This document shows, piece by piece, positions 27,625 to 37,533 of a DNA stretch of 64,000 nucleotides. The translations under genes and the position numbers were made by a program. The stretch comes from Pectobacterium araliae (GTDB lineage Bacteria > Pseudomonadota > Gammaproteobacteria > Enterobacterales > Enterobacteriaceae). Every line of letters begins with the position of its first letter. Positions within the stretch are counted from its first letter, which is position 1. The stretch spans positions 62,001-126,000 of the forward strand of contig NZ_AP028908.1 of NCBI RefSeq assembly GCF_037076465.1, written 5' to 3'. The notes below the pieces were generated by a model. The model was given only the letters and a program-made list of their open reading frames with translations, was not told where the DNA came from and searched no databases.

Positions 27625-28614
27625 ATGAGTCGTGTGGATATTAGTGTCATTGTTCCTATTTATAACTGTGAAGAATACATCGAACCTCTTTTTTCATCGT
27701 TGCTTGCTCAAGATAATGTCGCTTTCGAAATTATTGCGGTAAATGATGGTTCCACAGATGACAGCCTTCTGAAATTGAATGAGATAGGCAAGTCGGTTAC
27801 GAATTTGATTATTGTCAGTCAAGAGAATAAAGGGTTGTCTGAGGCGAGAAATACAGGAATTCGGCACGCCAATGGCGAGTGGATTGCATTCGTTGATGGT
27901 GATGACTGGTTGGAGAAAAGTACGCTATCGACATGGCTTGAAAAAGCGAGGGAACAACAGCTCGATCTCTTGATAGGCAACGGTTTTAAGTTTAATGAAA
28001 ATCCAGAACAAGAAGTAAAAGAGCCTATTCAGACGAAGCAACCATGGGGCGAGGTAATCAGTGGAGAGGAGTGGATCATCCGCAGTGTAGAAAATAACGA
28101 ATGGTGTCACTTTGCCTGGTTGCAACTGATACGTCACGATATCATTTCATTGAATAAGTTAAGTTTTATCTCGGATATGATGCATGAAGACATTCTATGG
28201 ACGGCGAATTTAGCGCTGGTAGCTAAACGAGTGGGCTTCTGTGAGAAGGTTGGTTATGGTTATCGAATTGGTAATACGAATTCGATCACAAAATCAGTGT
28301 CGATTGAGAAAATATCACGCAGAGCAAAAAGTTATATCGACATCATGCAGGGTCTGATTGCTCTTGCTAACCTGAAAAAAGACAACGTTATTTTAAATAG
28401 AGCATTAATTCGTCATGCCAATCGAGAGAGTCGCCACTTGTTTGGGCTTTTACGTAAAAAAATATCATCTCATGCTATTCGGAAACAATTAGCCCAGAAA
28501 TTTATTGCTACGGGCATTGGTCGAAATTTATTCAAGGAAATGGGCTCATTTAATGATTTTTGGTATGCCCTACGTTTTAATCTTACTGTTTGTCTATTTT
28601 CAAAGAAAAAATAG
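27625..28614 (+). CDS. Glycosyltransferase family 2
   Basis: 329-residue GT2 enzyme of the GT-A fold. The nucleotide-sugar-binding start ISVIVPIYNCEEYIEPLFSSL is followed by VNDGSTDDS (about residue 40), NKGLSEARNTGIRHANGEW and FVDGDDWLE (DxD). It lies between mutM and coaD at the edge of the LPS core locus, where Klebsiella and Serratia carry waaE. This protein is not WaaE-like: that family begins with a MIAKNE-type motif. A role in LPS core or another surface glycan is inferred from place. It is convergent with coaD, 5 bases apart. Confidence 0.85.
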   Translation: MSRVDISVIVPIYNCEEYIEPLFSSLLAQDNVAFEIIAVNDGSTDDSLLKLNEIGKSVTNLIIVSQENKGLSEARNTGIRHANGEWIAFVDGDDWLEKSTLSTWLEKAREQQLDLLIGNGFKFNENPEQEVKEPIQTKQPWGEVISGEEWIIRSVENNEWCHFAWLQLIRHDIISLNKLSFISDMMHEDILWTANLALVAKRVGFCEKVGYGYRIGNTNSITKSVSIEKISRRAKSYIDIMQGLIALANLKKDNVILNRALIRHANRESRHLFGLLRKKISSHAIRKQLAQKFIATGIGRNLFKEMGSFNDFWYALRFNLTVCLFSKKK

Positions 28615-28619
28615 CTTCC

Positions 28620-29120
<501 letters not shown>

Positions 29121-29147
29121 TCATTCACTGTCTTGGTGGTCACTGTT

Positions 29148-30425
29148 TTACTGGGCTCTCTGGGGCAAATAAGGTTCCAGCAGCGTTAGCAGCATCTGTA
29201 ATGCGCCTTGGTTTTGGTGTAACACTTCCACGGCGTGTCGACCATAGTAGAGGCGATAGTCTTCGTCAGCGAGCAGTTTCCCGACTTCTTTTCCAAGTGA
29301 GTCTGCATCGGTAACGGTAATCAGTCCGTCAGCCTGGTCTAGTTTGTTGCAGATATCTTTGAAATTGAACGTGTGTGGCCCCATCAATACTGGGATAGCA
29401 TGCGCTGCCGCTTCTAGCGGATTATGTCCACCTCGTTCAACCAAACTCCCACCGACAAAAGCCAGGTCGGCGATGCCGTACAACAGCATCAGTTCGCCCA
29501 TGGTGTCCCCAATGACGACCTGTGTATTTGCTGGAGGCTGTTCACCGCTGCTGCGCAGCGTGTAGGTGAACCCCAAATTTTCTGCCAACATCTGTGTGGT
29601 GGAGAAGCGTTCTGGGTGACGAGGAACAAGAATCAGTAATAAATCGGGATAGGTACCAAGCAACTGGCGATGTGCGGCCAGAACAATGGCTTCTTCACCT
29701 TCATGCGTACTGGTCGCTATCCATACTGGACGGTGTGGTGCCCATTGTCGGCGTAATGTAATCGCTCGTGCAGCGAGCTCTGGTGTCACGGAAATATCAA
29801 ATTTCAGGCTACCGGTTACTTTCAGGCTTGAGCGTTTCAGGCCAAGATCGATAAATCGATTCCCGTCTTCCTGATTTTGTGCGGCGACGAGCGTGATGCC
29901 TTGCAAGATATGCCGCGTTAGCTTACCGATCTTTTTGTAACCCGCAGCAGAGCGTTCTGATAGTCGGGCATTCGCAATGACTAGCGGAATTTCGCGTTTA
30001 TGCAGCTCCGCGATCAGATTTGGCCATAGTTCGGTTTCCATAATGATGACGATTTTTGGACGAACCTGATCAAAGAAGCGTTTCAGCGCACAGGGCAAAT
30101 CATAAGGCAGATAAACGTGATAGACCGTGTCGCCAAAAGCGGAACGCACGCGTTCAGAGCCCGTGGGTGTCATTGTCGTTACCGTGATCGGCAGATTAGG
30201 GTAACGATGACGCAGGGCTCTCACTAAGGGAATGGCGGCCAGCGTTTCACCCACCGAGACCGAATGCAGCATGATACCGTCTGGTTTAACCTTCTCTGCA
30301 CAAAAACCGTAACGTTCACCCCAACGCCGACGATAGGCCGGTGCCTTTCGGCCACGAAGCCACAGGCGAAGCCAAATCAACGGCTGGATGAGGTACAGGA
30401 TGATGGTGTAGAGAGTTTGTAACAT
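29148..30425 (-). CDS. waaA: 3-deoxy-D-manno-octulosonic acid (Kdo) transferase
   Basis: Inner-membrane-associated GT30 enzyme that adds two Kdo residues from CMP-Kdo to lipid IVA, the start of the LPS core. It has 425 residues (E. coli 425). An N-terminal membrane anchor (MLQTLYTIILYLIQPLIWLRLW) is followed by the invariant LHSVSVGETLAAIPLVRAL with the catalytic Glu. VPRHPERF and FVGGSLVERGGHNPLE lie in the C-terminal CMP-Kdo domain. Its ATG lacks a clear Shine-Dalgarno and lies 10 bases from a block of four GTTATCG repeats. Confidence 0.97.
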   Translation of the reverse strand: MLQTLYTIILYLIQPLIWLRLWLRGRKAPAYRRRWGERYGFCAEKVKPDGIMLHSVSVGETLAAIPLVRALRHRYPNLPITVTTMTPTGSERVRSAFGDTVYHVYLPYDLPCALKRFFDQVRPKIVIIMETELWPNLIAELHKREIPLVIANARLSERSAAGYKKIGKLTRHILQGITLVAAQNQEDGNRFIDLGLKRSSLKVTGSLKFDISVTPELAARAITLRRQWAPHRPVWIATSTHEGEEAIVLAAHRQLLGTYPDLLLILVPRHPERFSTTQMLAENLGFTYTLRSSGEQPPANTQVVIGDTMGELMLLYGIADLAFVGGSLVERGGHNPLEAAAHAIPVLMGPHTFNFKDICNKLDQADGLITVTDADSLGKEVGKLLADEDYRLYYGRHAVEVLHQNQGALQMLLTLLEPYLPQRAQ

Positions 30426-30435
30426 AAGATCTACT

Positions 30436-30463
30436 GTTATCGGTTATCGGTTATCGGTTATCG
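30436..30463. repeat. Tandem heptanucleotide repeat (GTTATCG)x4 upstream of waaA
   Basis: Four perfect head-to-tail copies of GTTATCG (plus strand) occupy -11 to -38 relative to the waaA start codon on the minus strand. Units of this sort can gain or lose copies by slipped-strand replication. Here that would change the spacing of the waaA leader, not its reading frame. Confidence 0.9.
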
Positions 30464-30571
30464 CTGGGGGGATTTTATCGGGTTCGATGAGCTAGAGCTA
30501 TATTTTATTGTTTCGTTACTAATCAGACTATGCTCAGCAAGTTACACTATCTTAATAACTATCGTTTAGTT

Positions 30572-31501
30572 TTATTTAGCTGAGCCAATGAGGTTATCAT
30601 CGATATTAAAATAACTTTTTATTTCCCGCAGGCATATTTCAACATTTTTTTCACAATTACTATGTTCAGAAATAATATGTTCTAAAACTTTGTGTCGTGT
30701 TTCAATAGCCCATTGACGCTGTGCATCATTCAACCCATAAGCAATACCATATCGATCTGTTATATTTGGATACCACTGTTCAATAGATGTAGTGTCATCG
30801 GGAACGACTATCGACTCACACCCACATAATACTGCAAAAATCGAATAGGCAGTATAATCGTCATAACAAATGAATTTTTCAGAACGTCTAAATATTTTTG
30901 CTATTTCTTTGTGCGTTAATCCATCTAAGGGAATTGAGTTTTTATCATGAATGAATTTTTTATTTGTGCCTTTTCGGATCATATGACAGGACGGAATATC
31001 TCTTTCTTCATTGTTTTTAGAATTATATAAATCTATAGGGTAATAAATTACTTTTAGTTCATTTTGAGATGTTCTTGAACCGGGGTAGAAAAAATCATCA
31101 ATGGCAGAGTTAAATTTGAAATAAAGCTCATTAGGAGAGTAATTTATTTCATTTGTATGGAATCCAGGTTGATGTAATAGCCAGCGGACTACATTTTTAA
31201 TTCCTAGAGGGTTATCGTTTATTATTTCAGGATATATAACTACACTATTTTTCGGCATGCTGTATTTATGCCAAACTGGAGTATCCCAGATTTTATTTGT
31301 TTGATATTTTTCATCTTTTTTATTAGGGCATATTTTGCTGAAGATGTCTCTGAGAAAGGCTGCTTTACGCTTCTTGGTAGATATCTTAACAAGATAAGCA
31401 TTGCATTTTTGGGTTTGATTTAGTAAATGGCACAAACGGTGAAGAACAATAGCTCCCCCATTATTCTCATCATAACTCGGTGCATAAATGAAGACTATCA
31501 T
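30572..31501 (-). CDS. Putative LPS core glycosyltransferase (WavQ-like)
   Basis: 309-residue, AT-rich gene. The protein begins MIVFIYAPSYDENNGGAIVLHRLCHLL, a GT-B-type nucleotide-sugar-enzyme opening (Gly-rich loop NNGGA). It contains RWLLHQPGF and a late CGCESIVVPDDTTSIEQWYP segment resembling the acceptor/donor end of GT4-like enzymes. It recalls WavQ of Vibrio LPS core loci; that match is from memory and weak. It is the last gene of the minus-strand waa transcript. Its AT-richness sets it apart from waaP, waaG and waaQ. Confidence 0.6.
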   Translation of the reverse strand: MIVFIYAPSYDENNGGAIVLHRLCHLLNQTQKCNAYLVKISTKKRKAAFLRDIFSKICPNKKDEKYQTNKIWDTPVWHKYSMPKNSVVIYPEIINDNPLGIKNVVRWLLHQPGFHTNEINYSPNELYFKFNSAIDDFFYPGSRTSQNELKVIYYPIDLYNSKNNEERDIPSCHMIRKGTNKKFIHDKNSIPLDGLTHKEIAKIFRRSEKFICYDDYTAYSIFAVLCGCESIVVPDDTTSIEQWYPNITDRYGIAYGLNDAQRQWAIETRHKVLEHIISEHSNCEKNVEICLREIKSYFNIDDNLIGSAK

Positions 31502-31502
31502 T

Positions 31503-32417
31503 TTAGCTGTTTATCCTATACTGAGTATGTGTAGATTTAAAATTATCTAAAATATCTATTTTTGAACGTGGATGCGTACCCGTCAGTGTAAACTCAACAA
31601 GATTTTTTGTTTTTAAAAAACTATTTTTAAATCTAATTAAATCTTTTATGAGAATTAGTAATGTACTAAATACAGATTTTTTTTGATATTTTAATCGAAT
31701 AAAATATTTAAAATAAAATATTTCCATATCTCTGAATTTATTGTTTTTTTCTTTCGGATCAAAATTTGAAAAAGAATGAATTATCTGGCTTTTACAATAC
31801 ATATTGATACTGATGCCTTTATCAATCATTAAGCCTATTTCTCTGAATAGATCAGAATCAATGCCATAGAACGCTAGTCTTTCCTCAAATGGGGCACCCC
31901 GAAATTTTATTATTTTTTTTATGAATTTTTGTGAAATTGTTACGCCGGACATCGCAGAGTTTATTTTATTTTTTACTTTCCCCTCTGAAATTATTTTTTT
32001 GCTACCGTCTTCATGAGGATAAATTTGAATAGGGTTACTTTCTATTTCTGTTACTATTTTAGGTATTAATATATCTGCATCATCATAATGTGATAAATTA
32101 GATAGAAATTCTTTTGGTAAGATTGAATCTTGATCAAGAATTGATATTAGATCAAAGTTATTTTTTTTAATAAAAAAATTATAAATTTTAGATAACGCTA
32201 AATTTCTAATGTCTTGATATATTTCCACGCTAACTTTTTTTTCCTGACATACCAGTAGGAAATGTGAAATATCTTTCTCATCCAATAATGTAGGACCATT
32301 ATTCCAAATGCAAATATTCAATTCGACACTTTCAAGATGACACTCTAGTATCGATTTTAATGTATCAGACTCATTGAGTTTGGCATTGTATATGATCACT
32401 ACGGATGTTATTTTCAT
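31503..32417 (-). CDS. Glycosyltransferase family 2 (rhamnosyltransferase-like)
   Basis: 304-residue GT2 protein. MKITSVVIIYNAKLNESDTL opens the GT-A fold, NICIWNNGP is the WNN-type nucleotide-binding turn, and DLISILDQDSILPKEFL carries the DxD-like DQDS metal motif typical of rhamnosyltransferases. SGVTISQKFI and FYGIDSDLF follow. The gene is very AT-rich. It lies 1 base from its downstream neighbour in the waa transcript, so a role in outer-core LPS is likely; the sugar added is unknown. Confidence 0.75.
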   Translation of the reverse strand: MKITSVVIIYNAKLNESDTLKSILECHLESVELNICIWNNGPTLLDEKDISHFLLVCQEKKVSVEIYQDIRNLALSKIYNFFIKKNNFDLISILDQDSILPKEFLSNLSHYDDADILIPKIVTEIESNPIQIYPHEDGSKKIISEGKVKNKINSAMSGVTISQKFIKKIIKFRGAPFEERLAFYGIDSDLFREIGLMIDKGISINMYCKSQIIHSFSNFDPKEKNNKFRDMEIFYFKYFIRLKYQKKSVFSTLLILIKDLIRFKNSFLKTKNLVEFTLTGTHPRSKIDILDNFKSTHTQYRINS

Positions 32418-32438
32418 ATCTATTCCACTTAAATATTG

Positions 32439-33443
32439 TTAATGATTATTTTTCTTTTCTGTGACGTATTTTATTCGACTTATTATCCCTTTTATCCATT
32501 TTCCTTTCTTAAACTCGTGTTTAGATTTTTTCTTCCATTGGATCGGCGTGGCTGCCTTAACAAGAGGGATATCATGCCATGTTGATTGATTATATGCAGT
32601 GGTGAAGTAAATAGTGGAGGGATATTGTCCCCATTCGCTCCATGGCTTTGTTGTACCAACATAATGAATAAATATACTGTCATCATTAATTATTCTTTTA
32701 TAAGCGCAATGACTTTTATCTTTTAATTCGCTTTTTATACTGTAAATGCAGTTGAATTTTCTAGGGAGAATAACCGTTTTTTCATAAAGCAAAATATTTA
32801 ATGCATCTTGATCAGGATATTTTAGTTCTCTATTCTCTTTCAGAAAGAAAAGCGTTTTTTTTGTCAGACTATTTTCTGACCAATTTTTCAACTGAGTGAA
32901 CATAACGCCAGAATTAAAATAGGATTCTTTTATTTCTGGTTTTCCCAATCTGACTGCACATTGTGTTCGGGTCTCTTCGATATCTGGAACAATAGCGCAA
33001 ATAGCAGCATCAAAATTGAGTTGATACAGCGTTTTTATACTTCCCTTACATATAACATCGGCATCAAGATAAAGCAGTGTAGTGATCTTATCGTCCAGAT
33101 AATCAAAGGCAACAAGTCGAAAATAGGCTGAGCATGGCCATTTGTTATCAGGTAAATCGTTCAGTAATTGCGTATTAATTTTATATAAATGAATGTCGAC
33201 ATGAAATTTATTCGCCATAGATTCAAATCTATGAATTATTTCATCATCAATATAATCGGTGAAAAAATGAAAGGCTAAGGGGATTTCATTATTAATAATC
33301 ACAGATGTTGCAGAAATAGCTGCACCAAACATGAAGTTTTTGTCTATACCATAAGCAATATTAAACGTGTTTTCACCGTTCTTATGGATTATGAAACTTA
33401 TCTCTTTGTCGATAATCGTTTCTTTATGGAAATACATATTCAT
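32439..33443 (-). CDS. LPS glycosyltransferase, GT8 family (WaaJ/RfaJ-like)
   Basis: 334-residue GT8 retaining glycosyltransferase. NIAYGIDKNFMFGAAISATSVI is the family opening, TTLLYLDADVICKGSI holds the DxD metal site (DAD, near residue 130), and YFNSGVMF and the C-terminal HYVGTTKPW are GT8 hallmarks. It ends with a basic tail (KWIKGIISRIKYVTEKKNNH) as in waaO/waaJ products that associate with the membrane. It is a paralogue of the next gene upstream. The outer-core hexose added cannot be told. Confidence 0.88.
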   Translation of the reverse strand: MNMYFHKETIIDKEISFIIHKNGENTFNIAYGIDKNFMFGAAISATSVIINNEIPLAFHFFTDYIDDEIIHRFESMANKFHVDIHLYKINTQLLNDLPDNKWPCSAYFRLVAFDYLDDKITTLLYLDADVICKGSIKTLYQLNFDAAICAIVPDIEETRTQCAVRLGKPEIKESYFNSGVMFTQLKNWSENSLTKKTLFFLKENRELKYPDQDALNILLYEKTVILPRKFNCIYSIKSELKDKSHCAYKRIINDDSIFIHYVGTTKPWSEWGQYPSTIYFTTAYNQSTWHDIPLVKAATPIQWKKKSKHEFKKGKWIKGIISRIKYVTEKKNNH

Positions 33444-33455
33444 TCTCTATTTATA

Positions 33456-34478
33456 TTATCGATTAGATATTTTTTTTAAGAAATATTTAAAGTAAATAAT
33501 TAATGATGAAAGAAATTTCCCTTTATGTGATATGTGTTTTGCACAATATCTTAATTGATTAGCCGAAGTCGCTTTTTCCAGTGGCAAATCACTCCATGGA
33601 GAAGACTCCTTCGCACTATAAAAATATCGTGAACTAGGATATACCGCCCACTCATGCCACGGCTTAGTTGGTCCGATGTAATGAATAAAAACCGTCGTGT
33701 CAGTTATGGGGTGGGGGTAGGTTTCGCCCGTCTTGCACTTCAATTCGTAATTAAGGCTAAACTGTGTATTGTATTTTTTATCCAGAAACAGAATATGGCC
33801 GGGCAAGAGCATGTTTAGAATATCTTGATCTGGATAAGAGATCCTGCTTGCGATTTTAGGATCTGACAGCATGGTCATTGTTTTGGTTGTGATGTTGCTG
33901 CGATGCCAATTATTCAGATTGATGAGTAAAAAGCCAGAGTTGAAATAACCATTTTTTATTGCTGGCGTTTCTAGACGATTAGCACATTTTTCCCACCACG
34001 AGCTTTTACCTTCAGTGACCGCGGCGATGATATAATCATCTATTTTGAGGGCGGATAACTCCTGAAGCGAACCATTACAAATGATATCTGAATCCAGGTA
34101 AATGATTTTATCGAGCTGATTATAAAAATAATCAGTGGCAATAAAACGAAAGTAAATAGCATAGGACCAGTTTTTTGTACTCGGTAGAGATTTTAACCAG
34201 TCACAATTAACCACGTAGAGTGTAATTGACGTATTGTATTGTTTAGCTAACGAATTAAATTTATCTCGATTATCGTCATCGAGGGTATCTGTGAAAATAT
34301 GAAAAGCCAATGGCAGACTAGGATTCTTTAGCAAAATCGATGCTATCGATACTGCACAACCAAATAGAAAATTTTTATCCGTACCAAAAGCAATATTCAG
34401 CGGGGCTTTATCGGGATGTGAATGGGAGTGTGAAAAATCAACGGTTTTTTTTACCACATCATCTTTTTTGAAATACAT
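33456..34478 (-). CDS. LPS glycosyltransferase, GT8 family (WaaO/RfaI-like)
   Basis: 340-residue GT8 enzyme, the second of a tandem pair. Motifs are NIAFGTDKNFLFGCAVSIAS, KIIYLDSDIICNGSL (DSD metal site near residue 135), YFNSGFLLINL, DQDILNMLLPG and HYIGPTKPWHEWA. WaaO/WaaI enzymes transfer glucose or galactose from UDP-sugar to the first core hexose. Which of the pair acts first is inferred from E. coli order, where waaO precedes waaJ. Coding is AT-rich, but less extreme than the two genes farther downstream. Confidence 0.88.
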   Translation of the reverse strand: MYFKKDDVVKKTVDFSHSHSHPDKAPLNIAFGTDKNFLFGCAVSIASILLKNPSLPLAFHIFTDTLDDDNRDKFNSLAKQYNTSITLYVVNCDWLKSLPSTKNWSYAIYFRFIATDYFYNQLDKIIYLDSDIICNGSLQELSALKIDDYIIAAVTEGKSSWWEKCANRLETPAIKNGYFNSGFLLINLNNWHRSNITTKTMTMLSDPKIASRISYPDQDILNMLLPGHILFLDKKYNTQFSLNYELKCKTGETYPHPITDTTVFIHYIGPTKPWHEWAVYPSSRYFYSAKESSPWSDLPLEKATSANQLRYCAKHISHKGKFLSSLIIYFKYFLKKISNR

Positions 34479-34496
34479 AGCAGACCCAGCCGAAAA

Positions 34497-35594
34497 TTAG
34501 TGGATAATCTGATGATTAATAACAGATTTGATGATTTTTTTTATCGATAGATAGTATGTTTCATCATAAAACGATTGTATGGATAATTTTATCTGTTCTG
34601 ATGATGGGATCGGTCCCCGCTCAATAATAGTTTGCAGTGTATTGCGAAGGGCATCGACGCTACCTGGTGGGTAAAGTTCTCCATTCACACCATCGTTGAT
34701 GATATCTTCTGGTCCGGAAGGGCAATCGCTGCTGATACAATAAATACCGTATGACATGGCTTCAAGCAACGTCATTGGGAGCCCCTCGAAAGAGGAGCTC
34801 ATAACGAACGCTGAAATCTGTTTTATGTTCTGCTGAATATATTCCCATGGCTTTGCCTGCCATCCGTGCCAGTAAATATGGGCCGCTATTCCTTTCTCAT
34901 GCACATAGCTTTTGCAGATATCCGCATCAGACCCATCACCAATAAAATGGCATTCCCAATCACCTTTCAGCCCAGAAAAAGTATCCAACATATCTTTGAG
35001 GCGTTTTTGCCCTTCAAATTTCAATCGTCCGACATAAATAAAAACGGCCTTTTCTGCCTCTGTGGGGCGGGGAATCACCACGGATTGTGGTGTCACTGGG
35101 TTGAAAATAACAGCGACACGATCAGCAGGAACGCCACGATCGACTAACTGTTGTTTGATGCCAGAGCTGATAGCGAGATGATAATCTGCGTTCAGTACCT
35201 GTTCTGAATGCTTTTTATGGTCAAGTGAGTAATGCATCCAGGAAATCAGAGGCAGCCTTTTCTTACTCGTGCGTATCGCTTGCGCCGCGATTCGGCATGA
35301 AGGAGAGTCAAAAGCGATGACGGCATCTGGCTGATGTTGCTTAATGTAATGCGCCAATGCGTTGGAATGGCTTAGGCGACGCAGAAATGAAATCTTGATA
35401 CCTGAACGGTGGAAAACACATTTCTTTCCCGTCAGCCACGTTTTATCCATACGATCATCGCGGCACAAAAAATACAAGGTGGTGTCGTTTTTTGTCTCGG
35501 CATCATTTTCCAGAAAGCCGGTAACTTTTTTTAGTACGGTCTCAATTCCACCAAAGCCTGATACGGCTTCGCCAACAAAAAGTATGTTCATCAC
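34497..35594 (-). CDS. waaB: LPS 1,6-galactosyltransferase-like GT4 protein (WaaB-like)
   Basis: 365-residue GT-B-fold enzyme of GT4. NILFVGEAVSGFGGIETVLKKV has the Gly-rich donor loop, VFIYVGRLKFEGQKRL opens the C-terminal Rossmann domain, and SSSFEGLPMTLLEAMSYGI carries the E-x7-E signature. It resembles RfaB (UDP-galactose:LPS alpha-1,6-galactosyltransferase). A second Met follows the first directly. It lies between waaP and the GT8 pair, the usual place for waaB in enterobacterial core loci. The acceptor sugar is inferred only. Confidence 0.82.
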   Translation of the reverse strand: MMNILFVGEAVSGFGGIETVLKKVTGFLENDAETKNDTTLYFLCRDDRMDKTWLTGKKCVFHRSGIKISFLRRLSHSNALAHYIKQHQPDAVIAFDSPSCRIAAQAIRTSKKRLPLISWMHYSLDHKKHSEQVLNADYHLAISSGIKQQLVDRGVPADRVAVIFNPVTPQSVVIPRPTEAEKAVFIYVGRLKFEGQKRLKDMLDTFSGLKGDWECHFIGDGSDADICKSYVHEKGIAAHIYWHGWQAKPWEYIQQNIKQISAFVMSSSFEGLPMTLLEAMSYGIYCISSDCPSGPEDIINDGVNGELYPPGSVDALRNTLQTIIERGPIPSSEQIKLSIQSFYDETYYLSIKKIIKSVINHQIIH

Positions 35595-35611
35595 ATTAAC
35601 CTGACGGTGAA

Positions 35612-36412
35612 TTACAGCGCTTTACGTTCCGTTCTTTCACGTATTTTTTCTGCTTTAGTACGCGCATGGTGGAATAAAGACTGCTCTTGTTGCAGCGTTG
35701 TTCGGAGTGCTTGCCGATCAAAATAGATCTTTAAAAAATACAACAGATCGTTTTTCGTTAGTCCAATGTCCAGCGAGGAAAAATAGAGACCAATAAGATC
35801 TTTATTCCGCCAGCGGAGAGGGACGCTATGGCGAATTTGTGCCCGGTGTAGATCAATGATAGAAATTTTAAACTGCGTGTCCGTTGGTTGATAAGGCAAA
35901 TGCAGTAAAAAATGGCAGATATAACAGTCACGATGATTAACGCCGCTCGCGTGCATGCCACGTACCATTTCTGCCACGCGGCGAATGAGGCGACGTTTTT
36001 CCTGCACGGAGGGGGGGTTATCTCGCCAACCAGCGCAGTAGTCCTCCAGGCTGATTGTGGGATTCAGATCTTCTGTGATAATGAAGGAGTGTCGGCGTAG
36101 TGGATTGATTCCGCGTTGGCCGAAGCCGACACCTTTCATGGTGTCCACACCCCGTTCAGCCAGACGATGGATGGCGTTCCACTCGCGATCGGCACCGAGC
36201 ACTGGCAATCTTAGCGAGAGTATGTTTTTTACAGCCTCTTTGAACGCGGTGCCACGGTGTATCTTGATAAAATATGTTCGTGATTCTAACGTGAAACGTA
36301 ACGTCCTGCGGCTTTCCAGCGCACGAAATACCTCGCCATCCAGTTTCTCTACTTCCTCAAAAGGATCTTTATTTCGCCATAGAGAGGCGAAAGGTTCGCG
36401 TAATTCAATCAT
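35612..36412 (-). CDS. waaP: Lipopolysaccharide core heptose(I) kinase
   Basis: Phosphorylates heptose I of the inner core, needed for outer-membrane stability and resistance to detergents and cationic peptides. It has 266 residues (E. coli 265). The kinase-like fold shows FIKIHRG with an active-site Lys (about residue 50) and the catalytic Asp162 in [12 protein letters not shown]. Its start overlaps the waaG stop by 4 bases. The conserved order waaQ-waaG-waaP is kept. Confidence 0.96.
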   Translation of the reverse strand: MIELREPFASLWRNKDPFEEVEKLDGEVFRALESRRTLRFTLESRTYFIKIHRGTAFKEAVKNILSLRLPVLGADREWNAIHRLAERGVDTMKGVGFGQRGINPLRRHSFIITEDLNPTISLEDYCAGWRDNPPSVQEKRRLIRRVAEMVRGMHASGVNHRDCYICHFLLHLPYQPTDTQFKISIIDLHRAQIRHSVPLRWRNKDLIGLYFSSLDIGLTKNDLLYFLKIYFDRQALRTTLQQEQSLFHHARTKAEKIRERTERKAL

Positions 36413-37530
36413 GACGGCTCACCTGTTATCAGTTCAGCGGCTTTCTCCGGCAAACTGTAAATATCTTCGTTATCCGCGAAATGGCGCGCCTGTTGCGCCC
36501 ATTGCGATAGGGTATCCGGTTGATTGAGCGCATCCAGCAACGCGTTATTGAGCGTAGTTTGGCTGAACGGAGAGGGGATGACTCGCCCTGCCTGTGCCTT
36601 GTCGATGTAGAACGCGTAGCCGCAGACATCCGTCACGAGCACCGGCAATCCAGCCGCAATAGCTTCGAGTAACACGATCCCTGCGGCTTCCTGATAGGCA
36701 GGATGCAGTAGAAGATCTGCCGCAGCCATGAAATCGGGCACGTCGTCGCGTCCTGCAAAAAAGCGCACACGATCGCCAATACCGGATTGCTCAGCAAGCA
36801 ACTGATAGCGCTTAGGTTTGTCCTGACCTACCACCAGAAAAACGACGCGCTGACGCAATGGTTCCGGCAAACTGGCAATCGCTAGCAGACTACGTTCTAC
36901 GCCTTTACGTTTAAAATCGGAACCGACCTGAAGCAGGACGATGGCGTTTTCATCGATCTCCTGTGATTGGCGGAACGTGTGGCGAATCGTCGGGGGCTGA
37001 TGATCGTATTTTCTGTCCAGTGCAATGCCCGGTGGCAGAATGAAGAAACGTTCGTCTTGTGTGCCGTAATGTTTTTTGAAGTCAGCAATTTGTCGCTGGG
37101 TCAACATTAGCATTTTTGTATGGCTATCGCGTTTGAATACGGCGTTTTCAAACGCGGCGTAGTGCCGATAGCGCGGCGTTAAGCGGTAGAACCCCCCTTT
37201 TTCTTGCGCCACTTTTTCCGCATAACACACATCGGCGGCGTAATAAAAATCCAATCCCGGCATTTTGTTGAAGCCAACCAGACGGTCAACGGGATGCAGC
37301 GCAAGATGGTGTTGTACCCACGTTACATAGCGCGCATGGCGTGTATGGTTACTTAGCCCAGATTGGGGAACGAGGATAATGTCCAGATTCGAAGGTTTAT
37401 TGCCCTGCCATGACAGCACATAGACACGGACACGATGTCCTTTGCTTACGCAGGCCTGAGCAATATTTAGGAAATCACGCTGTAATCCGCCGAACGGGAA
37501 ATATTTATACAGGCAGATGGCAATATTCAT
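36409..37530 (-). CDS. waaG: LPS glucosyltransferase I
   Basis: Adds the first outer-core glucose (or its local equivalent) to heptose II, using UDP-glucose. It has 373 residues (E. coli 374). Characteristic pieces are [47 protein letters not shown], the [27 protein letters not shown]4 signature (E-x7-E) and a DVCGYAFYI block. It lies 3 bases from the waaQ stop and overlaps waaP. Confidence 0.96.
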   Translation of the reverse strand: MNIAICLYKYFPFGGLQRDFLNIAQACVSKGHRVRVYVLSWQGNKPSNLDIILVPQSGLSNHTRHARYVTWVQHHLALHPVDRLVGFNKMPGLDFYYAADVCYAEKVAQEKGGFYRLTPRYRHYAAFENAVFKRDSHTKMLMLTQRQIADFKKHYGTQDERFFILPPGIALDRKYDHQPPTIRHTFRQSQEIDENAIVLLQVGSDFKRKGVERSLLAIASLPEPLRQRVVFLVVGQDKPKRYQLLAEQSGIGDRVRFFAGRDDVPDFMAAADLLLHPAYQEAAGIVLLEAIAAGLPVLVTDVCGYAFYIDKAQAGRVIPSPFSQTTLNNALLDALNQPDTLSQWAQQARHFADNEDIYSLPEKAAELITGEPS

Positions 37531-37533
37531 GGC

